Below are positions 21,785 through 31,414 of a stretch of 32,345 nt of DNA, in pieces. Location: positions 1-32,345 of IMG/VR virus record IMGVR_UViG_3300031975_000400; one strand, written 5' to 3'. Numbering within the stretch: position 1 is the first letter of the stretch; every line of letters starts with the position of its first letter. The notes under the pieces are model-generated. The model had not been told where the DNA came from. It did not search any database and saw only the letters and a program-made list of their open reading frames with translations. The position numbers were made by a program, and so were the translations under genes. This stretch comes from a virus.

Positions 21785-22344
21785 TGAGTCTTAATGCTTT
21801 AAAAACAGTGCCTAACTTTTCTGATCAAGAAATTTCTGAGTTTATAAATTACAAACAAAATTTACAAGAATTCACTACTAAAGTATCTAAGTTTCAAAAA
21901 CTTTTAGATAAGTTGTGTAAAGACACAGGACAAGACAGTAACTTAGCTTCGTTAAAAGGCGAAACGGAAGGAGCTGTTACTCATGATTTTGCAGACGGAC
22001 AATACATTAGAACGATTGTTATGCCAAAAGGGTTAACTTTAGTTAGTAAAATTCATAACAAAAATCATCCGTTTTTTATTATGCAAGGTGAATGTTCTAT
22101 TTATACTGAAAAAGGATTAGAACGTGTAAAAGCTCCTCATAACGGAATCACTTTAGCAGGTACACAAAGATTAATGTTTATTCATGAAGAATGTACTTTT
22201 ATAACGGTCCATAGAACAGATTGTTTAACTCCAGAAGAAGTGATAAAAGAAGTAACTATAGAAAATTTATCAGAAAGTTCTTTAGAAGGTTTTGATTTAA
22301 AACAAATAGATAACTTAGTAAATAAGTTTGAGGTGTTTTCATGA
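21784..22344 (+). CDS. Cupin-like protein
   Basis: A 186-residue protein. Residues 1-60 are helical (EFINYKQNLQEFTTKVSKFQKLLDKL). A beta-barrel (about 65-150) shows cupin-like motifs: HDFADGQYIRTIVMPKG, then LVSKIHNKNHPFFIMQGECS (His residues that could bind a metal, and the turn before the second strand) and APHNGITLAGTQRLMFIHEE, followed by FITVHRT. I recall this exact pattern (YxRxIxxPKGxxxxxKIHxxxH...GExxVxTExG) from many phage genomes, where it is called cupin without a known reaction. It starts on the last base of the basic peptide's stop and overlaps the next gene by four bases (ATGA). Metal binding and substrate are unknown. Confidence 0.75.
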   Translation: MSLNALKTVPNFSDQEISEFINYKQNLQEFTTKVSKFQKLLDKLCKDTGQDSNLASLKGETEGAVTHDFADGQYIRTIVMPKGLTLVSKIHNKNHPFFIMQGECSIYTEKGLERVKAPHNGITLAGTQRLMFIHEECTFITVHRTDCLTPEEVIKEVTIENLSESSLEGFDLKQIDNLVNKFEVFS

Positions 22345-23348
22345 GTATGATAAAAACTGCGATAATTACCATAGGAGGTAATCTTCTTGCAGGTAAAATA
22401 GCTCGTAATACTGCAAACGATCCTAAAGCCGCTATTGGTAGCGGTACAGCACCTGCATTACAACCTGGAGGAGATATTCAAGTTACTCCTGTTGAAGGAA
22501 GTGATGTACAAGATTTTGGTGATTTCGAAAGTGAAAACATGGCTATGTCTGATGAAATGACAGAACAAGAAAAACTATTATTGATGTTACAACAATCAGG
22601 TTTTGATGCAGATGGGTTAGCTTCATTAGCTTTTGGTGGACCTGTTCAGTATAGAGCTAACGGTTTTGGAATTACAAATTTATTAGACTCTGATGGTTTA
22701 AAACAATTTGAAGAACTCCAAGCTATGATTGCAAAAATGTCAGGTAGACCTTCTAAACCAGAGCCTCGTCCAGACTCAGGCGTAGATTTTGAATCAGGAA
22801 TTATAGAAAACCCACCGCTTGAAGATATAATGGAAAATCAGATAGTTAATAACGATACAACAAAATCTGAAATATTAGCGGGAATCGATCCTGAAATAAG
22901 ACAAGAACAAACAATGATGCAAGAAATATCTAACTACGCAGGAGAAAACCCTGAAATGTTTAATGCAGGAATTGGTGCAATTACTAAAGTATTAAGTGCG
23001 GCTCTTTCTGACGCTCCTGAACGTAAAGGTAGTATCGTTAGTACACAAACACTTCCAGGAAATTCAGCACGTAGAAGATCAGCACAAATGAATATACAAC
23101 CGATTGGTGGTTCTAAAATTACTTTTGCTAACCAAGGTAAAGCCTTACAAAGACCGATGTTCATGCCTCACGGAGGACAGATGCGAGGTCCAGGAGGTCC
23201 TAAAGATGACCTTATACCTGTAATGGCAAGTAACGGTGAATATATGCTTTCTAAAGCCGCAGTTGATGCTGCAGGTGGTGGTAGTCATGCTAAAGGTTTA
23301 GCTCGTTTAGACGCGTTTAATAAAATGGGTAATCAAAGATACGGATAA
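22341..23348 (+). CDS. Probable internal virion protein with SNGEYM C-terminal motif
   Basis: A 335-residue protein with a short hydrophobic start (MIKTAIITIGGNLLAGKIA), an acidic, Met/Gln-rich middle with LASLAFGGPVQYRANGFG, and a conserved C-terminus: HGGQMRGPGGPKDDLIPVMA, then SNGEYMLSKAAVDAAGGGSHAKGLARLD. The last block (GPGxxxDxIPxMxSNGEYxxxxxAVxxxGGG) recurs at the ends of tail or ejection proteins in many phages as I recall. It overlaps the cupin-like stop by four bases. As the first large gene of the right-hand block it may be an ejected protein or an adaptor inside the capsid. Confidence 0.65.
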   Translation: MSMIKTAIITIGGNLLAGKIARNTANDPKAAIGSGTAPALQPGGDIQVTPVEGSDVQDFGDFESENMAMSDEMTEQEKLLLMLQQSGFDADGLASLAFGGPVQYRANGFGITNLLDSDGLKQFEELQAMIAKMSGRPSKPEPRPDSGVDFESGIIENPPLEDIMENQIVNNDTTKSEILAGIDPEIRQEQTMMQEISNYAGENPEMFNAGIGAITKVLSAALSDAPERKGSIVSTQTLPGNSARRRSAQMNIQPIGGSKITFANQGKALQRPMFMPHGGQMRGPGGPKDDLIPVMASNGEYMLSKAAVDAAGGGSHAKGLARLDAFNKMGNQRYG

Positions 23349-23351
23349 TTT

Positions 23352-25337
23352 ATGGCAACTAGAGAAGAACAAGAATATTCAAGTCAAGCCCCCGCGGGTT
23401 ACGTAGGTGATTTTTTACAACAAGGTATTTTCCCGTATGCTCAACAATTCTTAAGAGATCAATTTAGTAATTTAGGACAAGCTGATTCAAGTCCGTTTAC
23501 TTATACAGGTCCACGAGTAGCTCAATTTGATCCTAGAGAAAGATATGCAATGAATCTTGCAGATTCAGCTATTGGTAGTTATAGACCCTATTTAGGAGCA
23601 CAAGCGGGGTTATTAGACGAAGCTTCAGGTTTAACACGTAGAGCTACGGGTAGAGGAACCGATGAAATATCTCGAGGATTAACTACAGGTAGACAGTTAA
23701 GTGGACAAGCTTCCGATATAACAAGAGGAGCTACTTTTGATCAATCAGGTAGAGCCGATATACAAAACGCTCAATTTACACAACCAGGATTAGCTGATTT
23801 TAGATCATCACTCCCCAGTTTTAATGAAGCTTCAGCAATGACTAGAGCGGGAGCACCTAACTTAGATTTAGCTAGGTTTGAAACAGCTTCAGCAAGACCA
23901 GATTTTAGAGGTGCAAGAACAGGTTTAGCGGGTTCAGCAGCAGAACTTGCAGGAGCAAGACCAGATTACGGTGAAGCGAGAGGAGCTTTAGGTAGAGCAG
24001 AAATGAGTGGGTATGGTTCTACTCGAGCTTTTAATCCTAGTAATGTTAGTAGTTTTTACAATCCTTTTGAAGATGCAGTCGTAGAACAAACTTTAGCAGA
24101 TGTTAGAGAGGGATTAGCTAAAGGCGATATGGGTCTTAGAGATGAAGCAGTTAGTAGTGGGGCTTTTGGCGGTGCACGATCTAGAATGAGACGTGGTGAA
24201 CTTGCTGAAAATACAGCAAGGGGAGCAGCAGAAGCAGTAGCAGGAATACGTTCAGGAGGTTTTGAAGGTGCTAGAAATGCAGCACAACAAGCATTTGAAT
24301 CACAACAAGCAAGACAAGCAGGTTTAGCAGGATTACAATCAGGATTAGCAGGTATAGAAGGAGGCTTCTCAGGACAACAAGCACAAACAGCTTTAGGTAG
24401 AGCACAACAATTAGGTTCGTTAGCAGGTCAAGAAGCAGGTTTTGCAGAACAAGAAGGTTCTGCAGCATTGGCTAGAGGAAGACAGTTTGGAGATCTTTCA
24501 ACAACAGAAGCTCAAAATACGTTAGCAAGAGCGGCACAGTTAGGAAGTTTTGAAGCACAACAAGCACAAGCTAAATTAGCCCGAGGAGAAGCTTTAAATC
24601 AATCAGAGATGAACGCTATTAACGTAGCTATGCAAAGAGGGCAAGCTTTAAATCAATTAGATCAACAAGCTTTTCAAAATCAAATGCAAAGAGGACAACA
24701 ATTAGGTGCTCTTGGTCAACAACAATTTAACATGGGGTTACAAGGCGGTCAAGGTATCGCAGGACTAGGTCAACAAGCAGCACAAGGATTAGGTGCTCTT
24801 GGTCAACAGTACAGCGGCATGGCTTCTTTATTACCACAGCTACAACAAAACGATATTAACCAACAATTAGCATTAGGTGGGTTAGGTAGAGGTAGGCAAC
24901 AATCCCTTATGGATCTTAATTATCAAAACTTTGTGGGTCAATACAACTTACCGATGCAAACTTTACAAAACGTTGGTTCGCTTACCGCGGCTCTTGGACC
25001 GTTAGCAGGTGGTTATGGTTACGCAGGTGCAGCACCTGCGTATAATTCAAACTATTACCCAAACATAGGGACTATTCCTAATCCGTATCTTCCTCCTGTA
25101 AATAATCCTGGAACTACACCTCCTGGAACTACACCTCCTGGAACTACACCTCCTGGAACTACACCTCCTGGAACTACACCTCCTGGTGGACCTTATCCTC
25201 CTGGTGGACCTTATCCTCCTGGAACTACACCTCCTGGTGGACCTTATGTTCCATTTGATCCCACAGGTCCTATTCAAAGGTTTGCTGGTGGTGGAGGAAT
25301 CGGTCTTCCAGGACTGTATAATAGGTATAGAAGATAA
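23352..25337 (+). CDS. Probable internal virion/ejection protein, Gln/Ala/Gly-rich with PGTTP repeats
   Basis: A 661-residue protein. Residues 1-60 have a conserved-looking start (GDFLQQGIFPYAQQFLRD). About 70-230 is Arg/Gly/Ala-rich. About 230-290 contains FYNPFEDAVVEQTLADVREG and a GAFGGARSRMRRGEL block. About 290-520 is long helical Gln/Ala/Gly repeats (GLAGLQSGLAGIEGGFSGQQ and similar LGQQ units). About 586-630 is a Pro/Gly/Thr repeat, and the end is QRFAGGGGIGLPGLYNRYRR. Highly helical, repetitive proteins in this position are typical of podovirus ejection proteins that form a trans-envelope channel. The family is not recognised with certainty. Confidence 0.6.
   Translation: MATREEQEYSSQAPAGYVGDFLQQGIFPYAQQFLRDQFSNLGQADSSPFTYTGPRVAQFDPRERYAMNLADSAIGSYRPYLGAQAGLLDEASGLTRRATGRGTDEISRGLTTGRQLSGQASDITRGATFDQSGRADIQNAQFTQPGLADFRSSLPSFNEASAMTRAGAPNLDLARFETASARPDFRGARTGLAGSAAELAGARPDYGEARGALGRAEMSGYGSTRAFNPSNVSSFYNPFEDAVVEQTLADVREGLAKGDMGLRDEAVSSGAFGGARSRMRRGELAENTARGAAEAVAGIRSGGFEGARNAAQQAFESQQARQAGLAGLQSGLAGIEGGFSGQQAQTALGRAQQLGSLAGQEAGFAEQEGSAALARGRQFGDLSTTEAQNTLARAAQLGSFEAQQAQAKLARGEALNQSEMNAINVAMQRGQALNQLDQQAFQNQMQRGQQLGALGQQQFNMGLQGGQGIAGLGQQAAQGLGALGQQYSGMASLLPQLQQNDINQQLALGGLGRGRQQSLMDLNYQNFVGQYNLPMQTLQNVGSLTAALGPLAGGYGYAGAAPAYNSNYYPNIGTIPNPYLPPVNNPGTTPPGTTPPGTTPPGTTPPGTTPPGGPYPPGGPYPPGTTPPGGPYVPFDPTGPIQRFAGGGGIGLPGLYNRYRR
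25107..25241 (+). repeat. Nine 15-base PGTTP/PGGPY repeats
   Basis: Five identical CCTGGAACTACACCT units (25107-25181), two CCTGGTGGACCTTAT units, one of the first type and one more of the second type. They encode PGTTP and PGGPY pentapeptides near the C-terminus of the 661-residue protein. Confidence 0.95.
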
Positions 25338-27007
25338 TGGCTTTACCGTTTATAGGTCCCGCATCTCTTAATCCACAACAAGGTGGTGGTGGGGGAATAA
25401 CGACTATTAAAATGAATCCTGCGGCTGTTAAATTTCCTACAGCACGTAGACAAGCTCCACGAAGATCAGTAGAGCCAACGACTAAAGAAAAACTAGCACC
25501 ACTAGCACCTTTTTTAGTCGGTGGTATTATGGATATGTTTCAAGGAAAACCTGAAACATTAACAGACGAACAATATTTACAAAATTTAGGAGCTGATCCT
25601 GAAAATATAACCGATGTAGAACAAGCTTCGTTAGACGCATATAAACTATTTGGACCACGAGCAGAAGCTAATACTTTCGGATTAGATGAAATAGCTAATA
25701 TTGTAGCTAGTTCTCAAATGGGTAGAGGAGCAAAAGATTACGCAAGTACTTATGTGGCTATGCGTAAAGCCGACGCTACTAAAGATGCTCAAACAGAAAC
25801 AACAAGAGCTGCTTTCATTAAAAATCAATTAGATACTGGAACTGCTGCATTTTTAAATTTACAAGATTCAGACTCTGCTAAAGTAGGAATTGTTGATATC
25901 CGTCCAGGATTTGTAAAAAGCAAAGGACCACAAGCAGGGGTTGCTTTTATAAATGATCCTGAACACCCTGATGCAGATGAGAATGGTTTTAGACCCGCAG
26001 GACCTAATTGGGTTGATCCTGCTAAACTAGACTCAGGCTCGGGCAGTGGGTTAGATATATTTCAAAATCCTAACTATAAAGCTTTGGTAGAAACTAATAA
26101 AACACTAACTGCTAGAGATCAAGCGGTTGTAAGTTTTTTAAACGTAGCTGATTCAACGATTGAAATGTTACAAGAAGGTATTAAAGATCCAACTAAAGCA
26201 GGTACAACTACAGCTTCTGCTTTAATGAATATAGGTGCTAGTGCTTTAGTTAATTTTGATGTAATAGCTGCAACAATAGGTGGTAGTGATGGGGTTTTAG
26301 GAGCTTTTAGTACTGATAATACTGGTGGTACATTACTCGGTAATGGTAATAATGCTAAACAACTTTATTTAGCTATTAAATCAGGTGACGAAGATCAAAT
26401 TAATCAAGCTACCCTTGATTTTGAAAACTCAACTGGAGTAAGTTTAAGGGATATTATAGGCGAAGCTTCTTACAATAACACAGCAACTCGTGCAAACTTT
26501 TTACAAATGGCTTATATGGCTGCTGCGGCAAACGGACAGACAGGTAGAACGTTATCAGATAAAGATTTAGCTTATCATTTACAAATTGTTGGGTTTGGTA
26601 GTTCTCAAGTTCCTCAAACATTAAACGATAATTTACTTCGTTATGGAGATCAATTAGTACGAGGATTAGATTCTGAAACACAAGTAGCTATTTCTATTAA
26701 TGGTATGCCTAGATACGATATGATGGATCCGAGTTATCAATCGATTGTTCAAATGTATTATAATCCTATGGTCAAGCCTAATGTAGAGGGTAAAGATACC
26801 GCTCAATGGTTAGATTATAATTCTTATACATATAAACCTTTTTTCCAAAGATATGGAAGTAATCCTCAGTTACAAAAATGGCAACAACACGAAGCAAAAT
26901 TCTACGATAGAAAAAATCAAAAAACAGCCGTCCGTCCTGGAGACCCAATAGATCCTAATAAAGAATATAGTTTCGAAATACAAAAAATAAGAGACTTAAC
27001 TCAGTAA
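25337..27007 (+). CDS. Probable internal virion protein
   Basis: A 556-residue protein starting on the stop of the previous gene (TAATG). It has a Pro/Gly-rich, basic N-terminus (FPTARRQAPRRSVEP), a short hydrophobic helix (LAPFLVGGIMDMF), then a helical body with DEIANIVASSQMGRGAKDYA. About residues 310-420 contain AAANGQTGRTLSDKDLAYHL. The C-terminus is aromatic-rich with WLDYNSYTYKPFFQRYG. I recall the GQTGRTLSDKDL block from internal or tail proteins of marine podophages. Lack of enzymatic motifs and the neighbourhood suggest an ejection protein. Confidence 0.6.
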   Translation: MALPFIGPASLNPQQGGGGGITTIKMNPAAVKFPTARRQAPRRSVEPTTKEKLAPLAPFLVGGIMDMFQGKPETLTDEQYLQNLGADPENITDVEQASLDAYKLFGPRAEANTFGLDEIANIVASSQMGRGAKDYASTYVAMRKADATKDAQTETTRAAFIKNQLDTGTAAFLNLQDSDSAKVGIVDIRPGFVKSKGPQAGVAFINDPEHPDADENGFRPAGPNWVDPAKLDSGSGSGLDIFQNPNYKALVETNKTLTARDQAVVSFLNVADSTIEMLQEGIKDPTKAGTTTASALMNIGASALVNFDVIAATIGGSDGVLGAFSTDNTGGTLLGNGNNAKQLYLAIKSGDEDQINQATLDFENSTGVSLRDIIGEASYNNTATRANFLQMAYMAAAANGQTGRTLSDKDLAYHLQIVGFGSSQVPQTLNDNLLRYGDQLVRGLDSETQVAISINGMPRYDMMDPSYQSIVQMYYNPMVKPNVEGKDTAQWLDYNSYTYKPFFQRYGSNPQLQKWQQHEAKFYDRKNQKTAVRPGDPIDPNKEYSFEIQKIRDLTQ

Positions 27008-27010
27008 GGT

Positions 27011-30000
27011 ATGGATGTTACACAAGCACAATACGACTCTTTTATTGAGCAAAGGAACGAAGCGGCAAAAGCATTAGGCACACAAGCTCTTACTAATAAC
27101 CCAAACGTTACCTACGGACAGGTGCTTTCTCCCCAAGAATTACAATCAGCAGCTATTATCTTTAGTCCTGAACTTAATGCTCGTGCTAATGAAATATTTG
27201 ATCAAGATATATTAAATCAAATAGAAGCTTCTGTTGATTTCGAAAATCGAGTAAAACCCTATAACAGAGCTCCGATCGAATACGATATGTATGAGCGTCA
27301 TCCTGAATATATGAAACAAGTTGATTATTTTAATTCACCTGAAGGTCAATCAAGAAGTTTAGACGCTAAAGTTAGAGGTAATTATCCTGATGACTATAAA
27401 CCATTCGAGCCTCAAGCTCCTTTCGGTATTGAAAAAGCTAAAGAGATTGCCGCATTTGGTTTTGATCCTGCTAAAGAAATAACTTTCGATAATTTTGGCG
27501 ATCAAGCAGGGTTTAGAACTAAAATAGGTTTAGCTCCGCGTAATTTAACAAAAGAAGATATTGAATTTATCGGTAATCAATATGGTTTAGACGGAACTTA
27601 TCGATATATAAATCCTAGTAAGCCTTCATTAGGGTTAGTTTATAAAGCAAAAGGTTCTGATGAAGAACAGTTAGTAAACACGCCTTATATTACAGCTGAA
27701 GATACATACAAGTTTTTAATAAACGAAGTTCCTGCGATTGCAGGAGATATTGCTCTTACAGTTTATGGAGCTAAAAAGTTTGAACCTTTATTAAGAGGAG
27801 CAGCTACCAAAGATCCAGGAGTTATTCGACGAGCAGGTCAAGTTTTAGGTATTTCAGGTCTGTCAGCAGTTGGTGCGGCAGGTGGAGACTTTTTAAGACT
27901 AACTGCAGGACAAGTAGCAGGAGCTCACGATAGAGATTTTATGGATATTTTAAAAGAATCAGGAATGATTGGTTCTTTAGCTTTTGCAGGTACTGCTGCG
28001 ATTAGTACAGCAGTTAATATTGTTCCTAAAATATGGAGAAATATAACAGGAAAAGATGTTCCGCCTGAGTTTTTCGAAAAAATAGATGATTTGATGAAAC
28101 AAGCAAGAGCTTCTGAAGGTGGTGTTGTTTCTACGGATGGTGTTTTATACGGTAATGCTGGATCTGTTCAAGAAATACAAGAAGCAATAGTAGAACTAGC
28201 TAATCGTACAGGTGCGGAACTTAAAGCATATAACCCTACATTAGCTTCAGCAACAGGGAGTATAGAAGCCGCTGATTTAGAAACTATTTTCTTAAAGAAT
28301 GCTGACTCACCTGAACTTGCTGCTTTATATCAACAAATTAAAAACGGAAATCAAGAAATAATCGATCGTTTTATTGTAGCTTTGAATGAAGAAGTAGGAC
28401 CTGATTTAGCAACGTCTGCTGTTACAGGTGCAACAACAAGTCAAAGTATACGTAATTTAGTAGAACAAGATGTTTTAGCTTTTGAAGAAAATTCAAGAGC
28501 CGCTGTTACTAATATGCGTAATAATTTAATCGGTGCTGAAGATCCCGCAGTCGCAGGTCAAACATTACTTAAACAAGTAGATGACGCAAAAGCAGGGGAA
28601 GGAATGTTTCCTCGTACACGTACACGTTTAAATGAGATAAGAGAAAATTATATAAAACCTTTTAATCAAGCTTGGTCAGACGCGTTAAACAACCCACTGT
28701 ACACAGACTTAACTACAGGTGCGGGATATACAAGAGCTCCTGCTACAGCTTGGTCTAAATCTACTAAAAAAGGTTCTGATCAATTATTACGTAGTTTAGA
28801 TTCTAAAGAATCAAAAGATATTTTGATGCAAATGTTAGGCACAGAAGGGGGTGCAGTTTTAAAAAGACTACAAGGATTAGGTAAAGAAGGTTTTGAAAAT
28901 CCTAATTTTACATTACAAGAATTAAACAATGCTCGTGTAGTTTTAAATGATTTTGCTAGTAACAATCCTAACTTAAAAGGAGCTGTCGGGTTTGCTAGAA
29001 ACTTAGAACGTGGTATAGAAAAACAGATAAATTCTTTAATAGATGAGGGAGCAAAAGCTCAGATGGAAGCTCAAGGCATAAAAGTAACTAAAAAATCTTT
29101 ACGTGAATATAAACAAAACACAGGTTACGGAGAAGATTTAAAAGGTGCTTGGTCTAATCAAAAAGAAGCAATTCAATTAAGTAATTCAGAAATATTTAGA
29201 AGTTTAAATCAACAACAGCCTGAAAAAGTTGTAGATTTTTTATTAGGTTCGAGCACGTCAGGCAGTAACGTTAATACTCGAGTTGGTCAATTAATGAAAG
29301 TTTTACGTGAAGAAGGTTCTGATGAAGTATTAGATATACAAAAAGGTATCGCTACTTATGTTCAACGTAATATTTTAGACCAAGCAGATAAAACACCTTT
29401 ACAAATTACTAAAGATTATCGTGAATTTATGAAATTACATAGAGGTACGTTAAAAGAAATATTTGGTGATAATTATAAAATGTTTGATTTTAGTCCTAAA
29501 CAGTTCGAGAAAAACGTTATTCAACAATTACAAAAGAATGAAGATACGATTCAGTTTTTACGTGCAAGGTTTGGTAGTGCGAACAACCCTAACCCGAGTG
29601 CTGCAAACGTTGTAGAGTTGTTATTAGAAACAGGTAAAACACAAAAACTTTCAGGACAAATATTAGAAGATCAAAAATATTTGATGAATTTAATAAAAGA
29701 TAACCCTGAATTAAAAGAACAAGTTGCGGCAGTTACGAAACGTTATATAAATCAATCAATATTAAAACCTAAACAAGGTGTTGCAGGTGGAGTAGAAGTT
29801 GATCCCGTTGCTTTAAATAGATTAATTACAGAAGGATTTGGACCACAAGATGTTACTGGACCTGTATTAACTTTTGATAATTTTATTACACCTTTATTAG
29901 GAAAAGAAGGTAAAGAATATATCAAATTATTTAAAACTTTTAACAATTTAGTACAACGAGAAATAGGACCTGCTACTTCATCAGCAGCAGAACAATCTAT

Positions 30001-30361
30001 ATTACGAGAAGCTCCTGCTACTAAAATTGAATATATTAAGAAATTTGTTATCCCACCACTCACACAGTTTGGTAGACGAGTTAACGCGGCAGAAAAACGA
30101 ACTAATGAAGCTAGTCGAAGGTTTATTGGTGAAATGTTATTAGACCCTGACTTGTTTAGAATGACTATGAATTACGCAGATGGTCGAGTAAAAGCACAAA
30201 ACTTTATAAGATTTTTAACTTCATACGGAACAGTCGCTACACAAGATTTGGCTAATGATTTAGAAGATTATGATACAGGAACAAAAACACAACCGTCCCG
30301 TAGGGCAACAACACAAACTGTAGATGATGTTGTAGATAGAGCAGTAGGAGCATTTCAATAA
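27011..30361 (+). CDS. Large internal virion (ejection) protein
   Basis: A 1116-residue protein, the largest in the window. N-terminal 230 residues are mixed. About 236-345 contains hydrophobic stretches (IAGDIALTVYGA, VLGISGLSAVGAAGG, MIGSLAFAGTAAISTAV) that could insert into a membrane. The remaining 770 residues are long, charged helices (for example ENFYIKPFNQAW-type RENYIKPFNQAWSDAL, ERGIEKQINSLIDEGAKAQM). This layout of a membrane-active part and a very long helical part fits the T7 gp16 or P22 gp16-type proteins that leave the head before DNA and form a conduit through the envelope. No lytic transglycosylase Glu motif is recognised. The assignment comes from size, helicity and position. 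Confidence 0.6.
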   Translation: MDVTQAQYDSFIEQRNEAAKALGTQALTNNPNVTYGQVLSPQELQSAAIIFSPELNARANEIFDQDILNQIEASVDFENRVKPYNRAPIEYDMYERHPEYMKQVDYFNSPEGQSRSLDAKVRGNYPDDYKPFEPQAPFGIEKAKEIAAFGFDPAKEITFDNFGDQAGFRTKIGLAPRNLTKEDIEFIGNQYGLDGTYRYINPSKPSLGLVYKAKGSDEEQLVNTPYITAEDTYKFLINEVPAIAGDIALTVYGAKKFEPLLRGAATKDPGVIRRAGQVLGISGLSAVGAAGGDFLRLTAGQVAGAHDRDFMDILKESGMIGSLAFAGTAAISTAVNIVPKIWRNITGKDVPPEFFEKIDDLMKQARASEGGVVSTDGVLYGNAGSVQEIQEAIVELANRTGAELKAYNPTLASATGSIEAADLETIFLKNADSPELAALYQQIKNGNQEIIDRFIVALNEEVGPDLATSAVTGATTSQSIRNLVEQDVLAFEENSRAAVTNMRNNLIGAEDPAVAGQTLLKQVDDAKAGEGMFPRTRTRLNEIRENYIKPFNQAWSDALNNPLYTDLTTGAGYTRAPATAWSKSTKKGSDQLLRSLDSKESKDILMQMLGTEGGAVLKRLQGLGKEGFENPNFTLQELNNARVVLNDFASNNPNLKGAVGFARNLERGIEKQINSLIDEGAKAQMEAQGIKVTKKSLREYKQNTGYGEDLKGAWSNQKEAIQLSNSEIFRSLNQQQPEKVVDFLLGSSTSGSNVNTRVGQLMKVLREEGSDEVLDIQKGIATYVQRNILDQADKTPLQITKDYREFMKLHRGTLKEIFGDNYKMFDFSPKQFEKNVIQQLQKNEDTIQFLRARFGSANNPNPSAANVVELLLETGKTQKLSGQILEDQKYLMNLIKDNPELKEQVAAVTKRYINQSILKPKQGVAGGVEVDPVALNRLITEGFGPQDVTGPVLTFDNFITPLLGKEGKEYIKLFKTFNNLVQREIGPATSSAAEQSILREAPATKIEYIKKFVIPPLTQFGRRVNAAEKRTNEASRRFIGEMLLDPDLFRMTMNYADGRVKAQNFIRFLTSYGTVATQDLANDLEDYDTGTKTQPSRRATTQTVDDVVDRAVGAFQ

Positions 30362-31413
30362 TGGCAGTAAATAGATTTAATAACAATATGTTTCAATTCG
30401 AAGATTTCGATATGTCAGGAATTATGAGTCCTGAACTTGTTGATGTTATGGAAATGCGTAAAGAAGCGAATCTTGCTAGAGGTAATGCAACGGATCAATA
30501 CGAAGCTGACGTTGCTGATTTTAAAAATATACAAGCAACTGAAGCAGAACAAGGGATAGCTTCGTTACCTAATGCACCTTTTATACCTAATATACCAACA
30601 TTACCTAATATACCTAATATCGATTATACAAATCTTGATCCTACAATATTTGGTATACCTTTTACTCCCCCTGATATTAATTTTGAAGATATAGATATTT
30701 CAGAAATTTTACCCGATATTAATTTTGAAGATATTCCAATAAACCTACCCGATATTCCAACGATTCCAACGATTCCACCCGATATTAATTTTGAAGATAT
30801 AGATATTAATTTTGACGATATTCCAATAAATATACCCGATATTCCAGAAGAAGTTGTAACTAATCCTTATGAAGAAGTATTTGATACGACTACATCTGAT
30901 GTAGATATTCCTGTATCAGATAACCTCCTTACCGACCCTGAAACAGGCGGTGATTTAGTTTTAGTAGTGGGAACACCAGATAATCCTGGACCAGGAGTCG
31001 TGGTTAGAGATCCTGAAACAGGAGATTTACCTCCAGGATTTACTGATGAAGGACCCGTTTACCCTCCAGGAACAACACCACCAGAAATTTATACACCACC
31101 ACCTCCGCCACCTCCGCCACCTCCAAAAAATCCATACACGGGGCGGGATGTTGTAAACCCTTACACACCATACGAATTACCTATGAGTAATCCTTCAGCA
31201 GGATACACTCCTCCAATGGATCCAAGTTTATTTGGTAGTACTCCAGGATTTGAAGATGACCCTATACCAAAACCTCCTGGTATGAAATTTGGCGGTCGAG
31301 TACCTATGGGGAATAATAATATGTTAAATAGTGGGCTATCAAGGTTGCCCTTAAATCAACAAAACGATACACTTACTCAAGTGTTCCAATCAGGCTTTAG
31401 ACCACGGAGATAA
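30361..31413 (+). CDS. Probable virion protein with PDINFEDI and poly-Pro repeats
   Basis: A 350-residue protein starting on the last base of the previous stop. The N-terminal 60 residues are helical and acidic (SPELVDVMEMRKEANLARG). About 70-165 is an Ile/Pro/Asp repeat (PDINFEDIDI, PDINFEDIPINLPDIP). About 235-260 is PPGTTPP followed by a ten-Pro run, and the end is MKFGGRVPMGNNN plus VFQSGFRPRR. It looks like a flexible, low-complexity virion protein. The PPGTTP piece is shared with the protein at 23352. It has no known domain. Function unknown. Confidence 0.6.
   Translation: MAVNRFNNNMFQFEDFDMSGIMSPELVDVMEMRKEANLARGNATDQYEADVADFKNIQATEAEQGIASLPNAPFIPNIPTLPNIPNIDYTNLDPTIFGIPFTPPDINFEDIDISEILPDINFEDIPINLPDIPTIPTIPPDINFEDIDINFDDIPINIPDIPEEVVTNPYEEVFDTTTSDVDIPVSDNLLTDPETGGDLVLVVGTPDNPGPGVVVRDPETGDLPPGFTDEGPVYPPGTTPPEIYTPPPPPPPPPPKNPYTGRDVVNPYTPYELPMSNPSAGYTPPMDPSLFGSTPGFEDDPIPKPPGMKFGGRVPMGNNNMLNSGLSRLPLNQQNDTLTQVFQSGFRPRR
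30673..30845 (+). repeat. PDINFEDI coding repeat
   Basis: GATATTAATTTTGAAGATAT recurs exactly at 30673, 30715 and 30781, with a partial GATATTAATTTTGACGATAT following the last. Between them lie GATATTCCAA units, all encoding Asp/Ile/Pro/Asn strings. Confidence 0.85.
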
Positions 31414-31414
31414 A

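Noticed and set aside
25107-25241. Regular short repeats considered as a CRISPR array or replication iterons.
   Set aside because: The 15-base units are contiguous, in frame and coding for pentapeptides, with no spacers.
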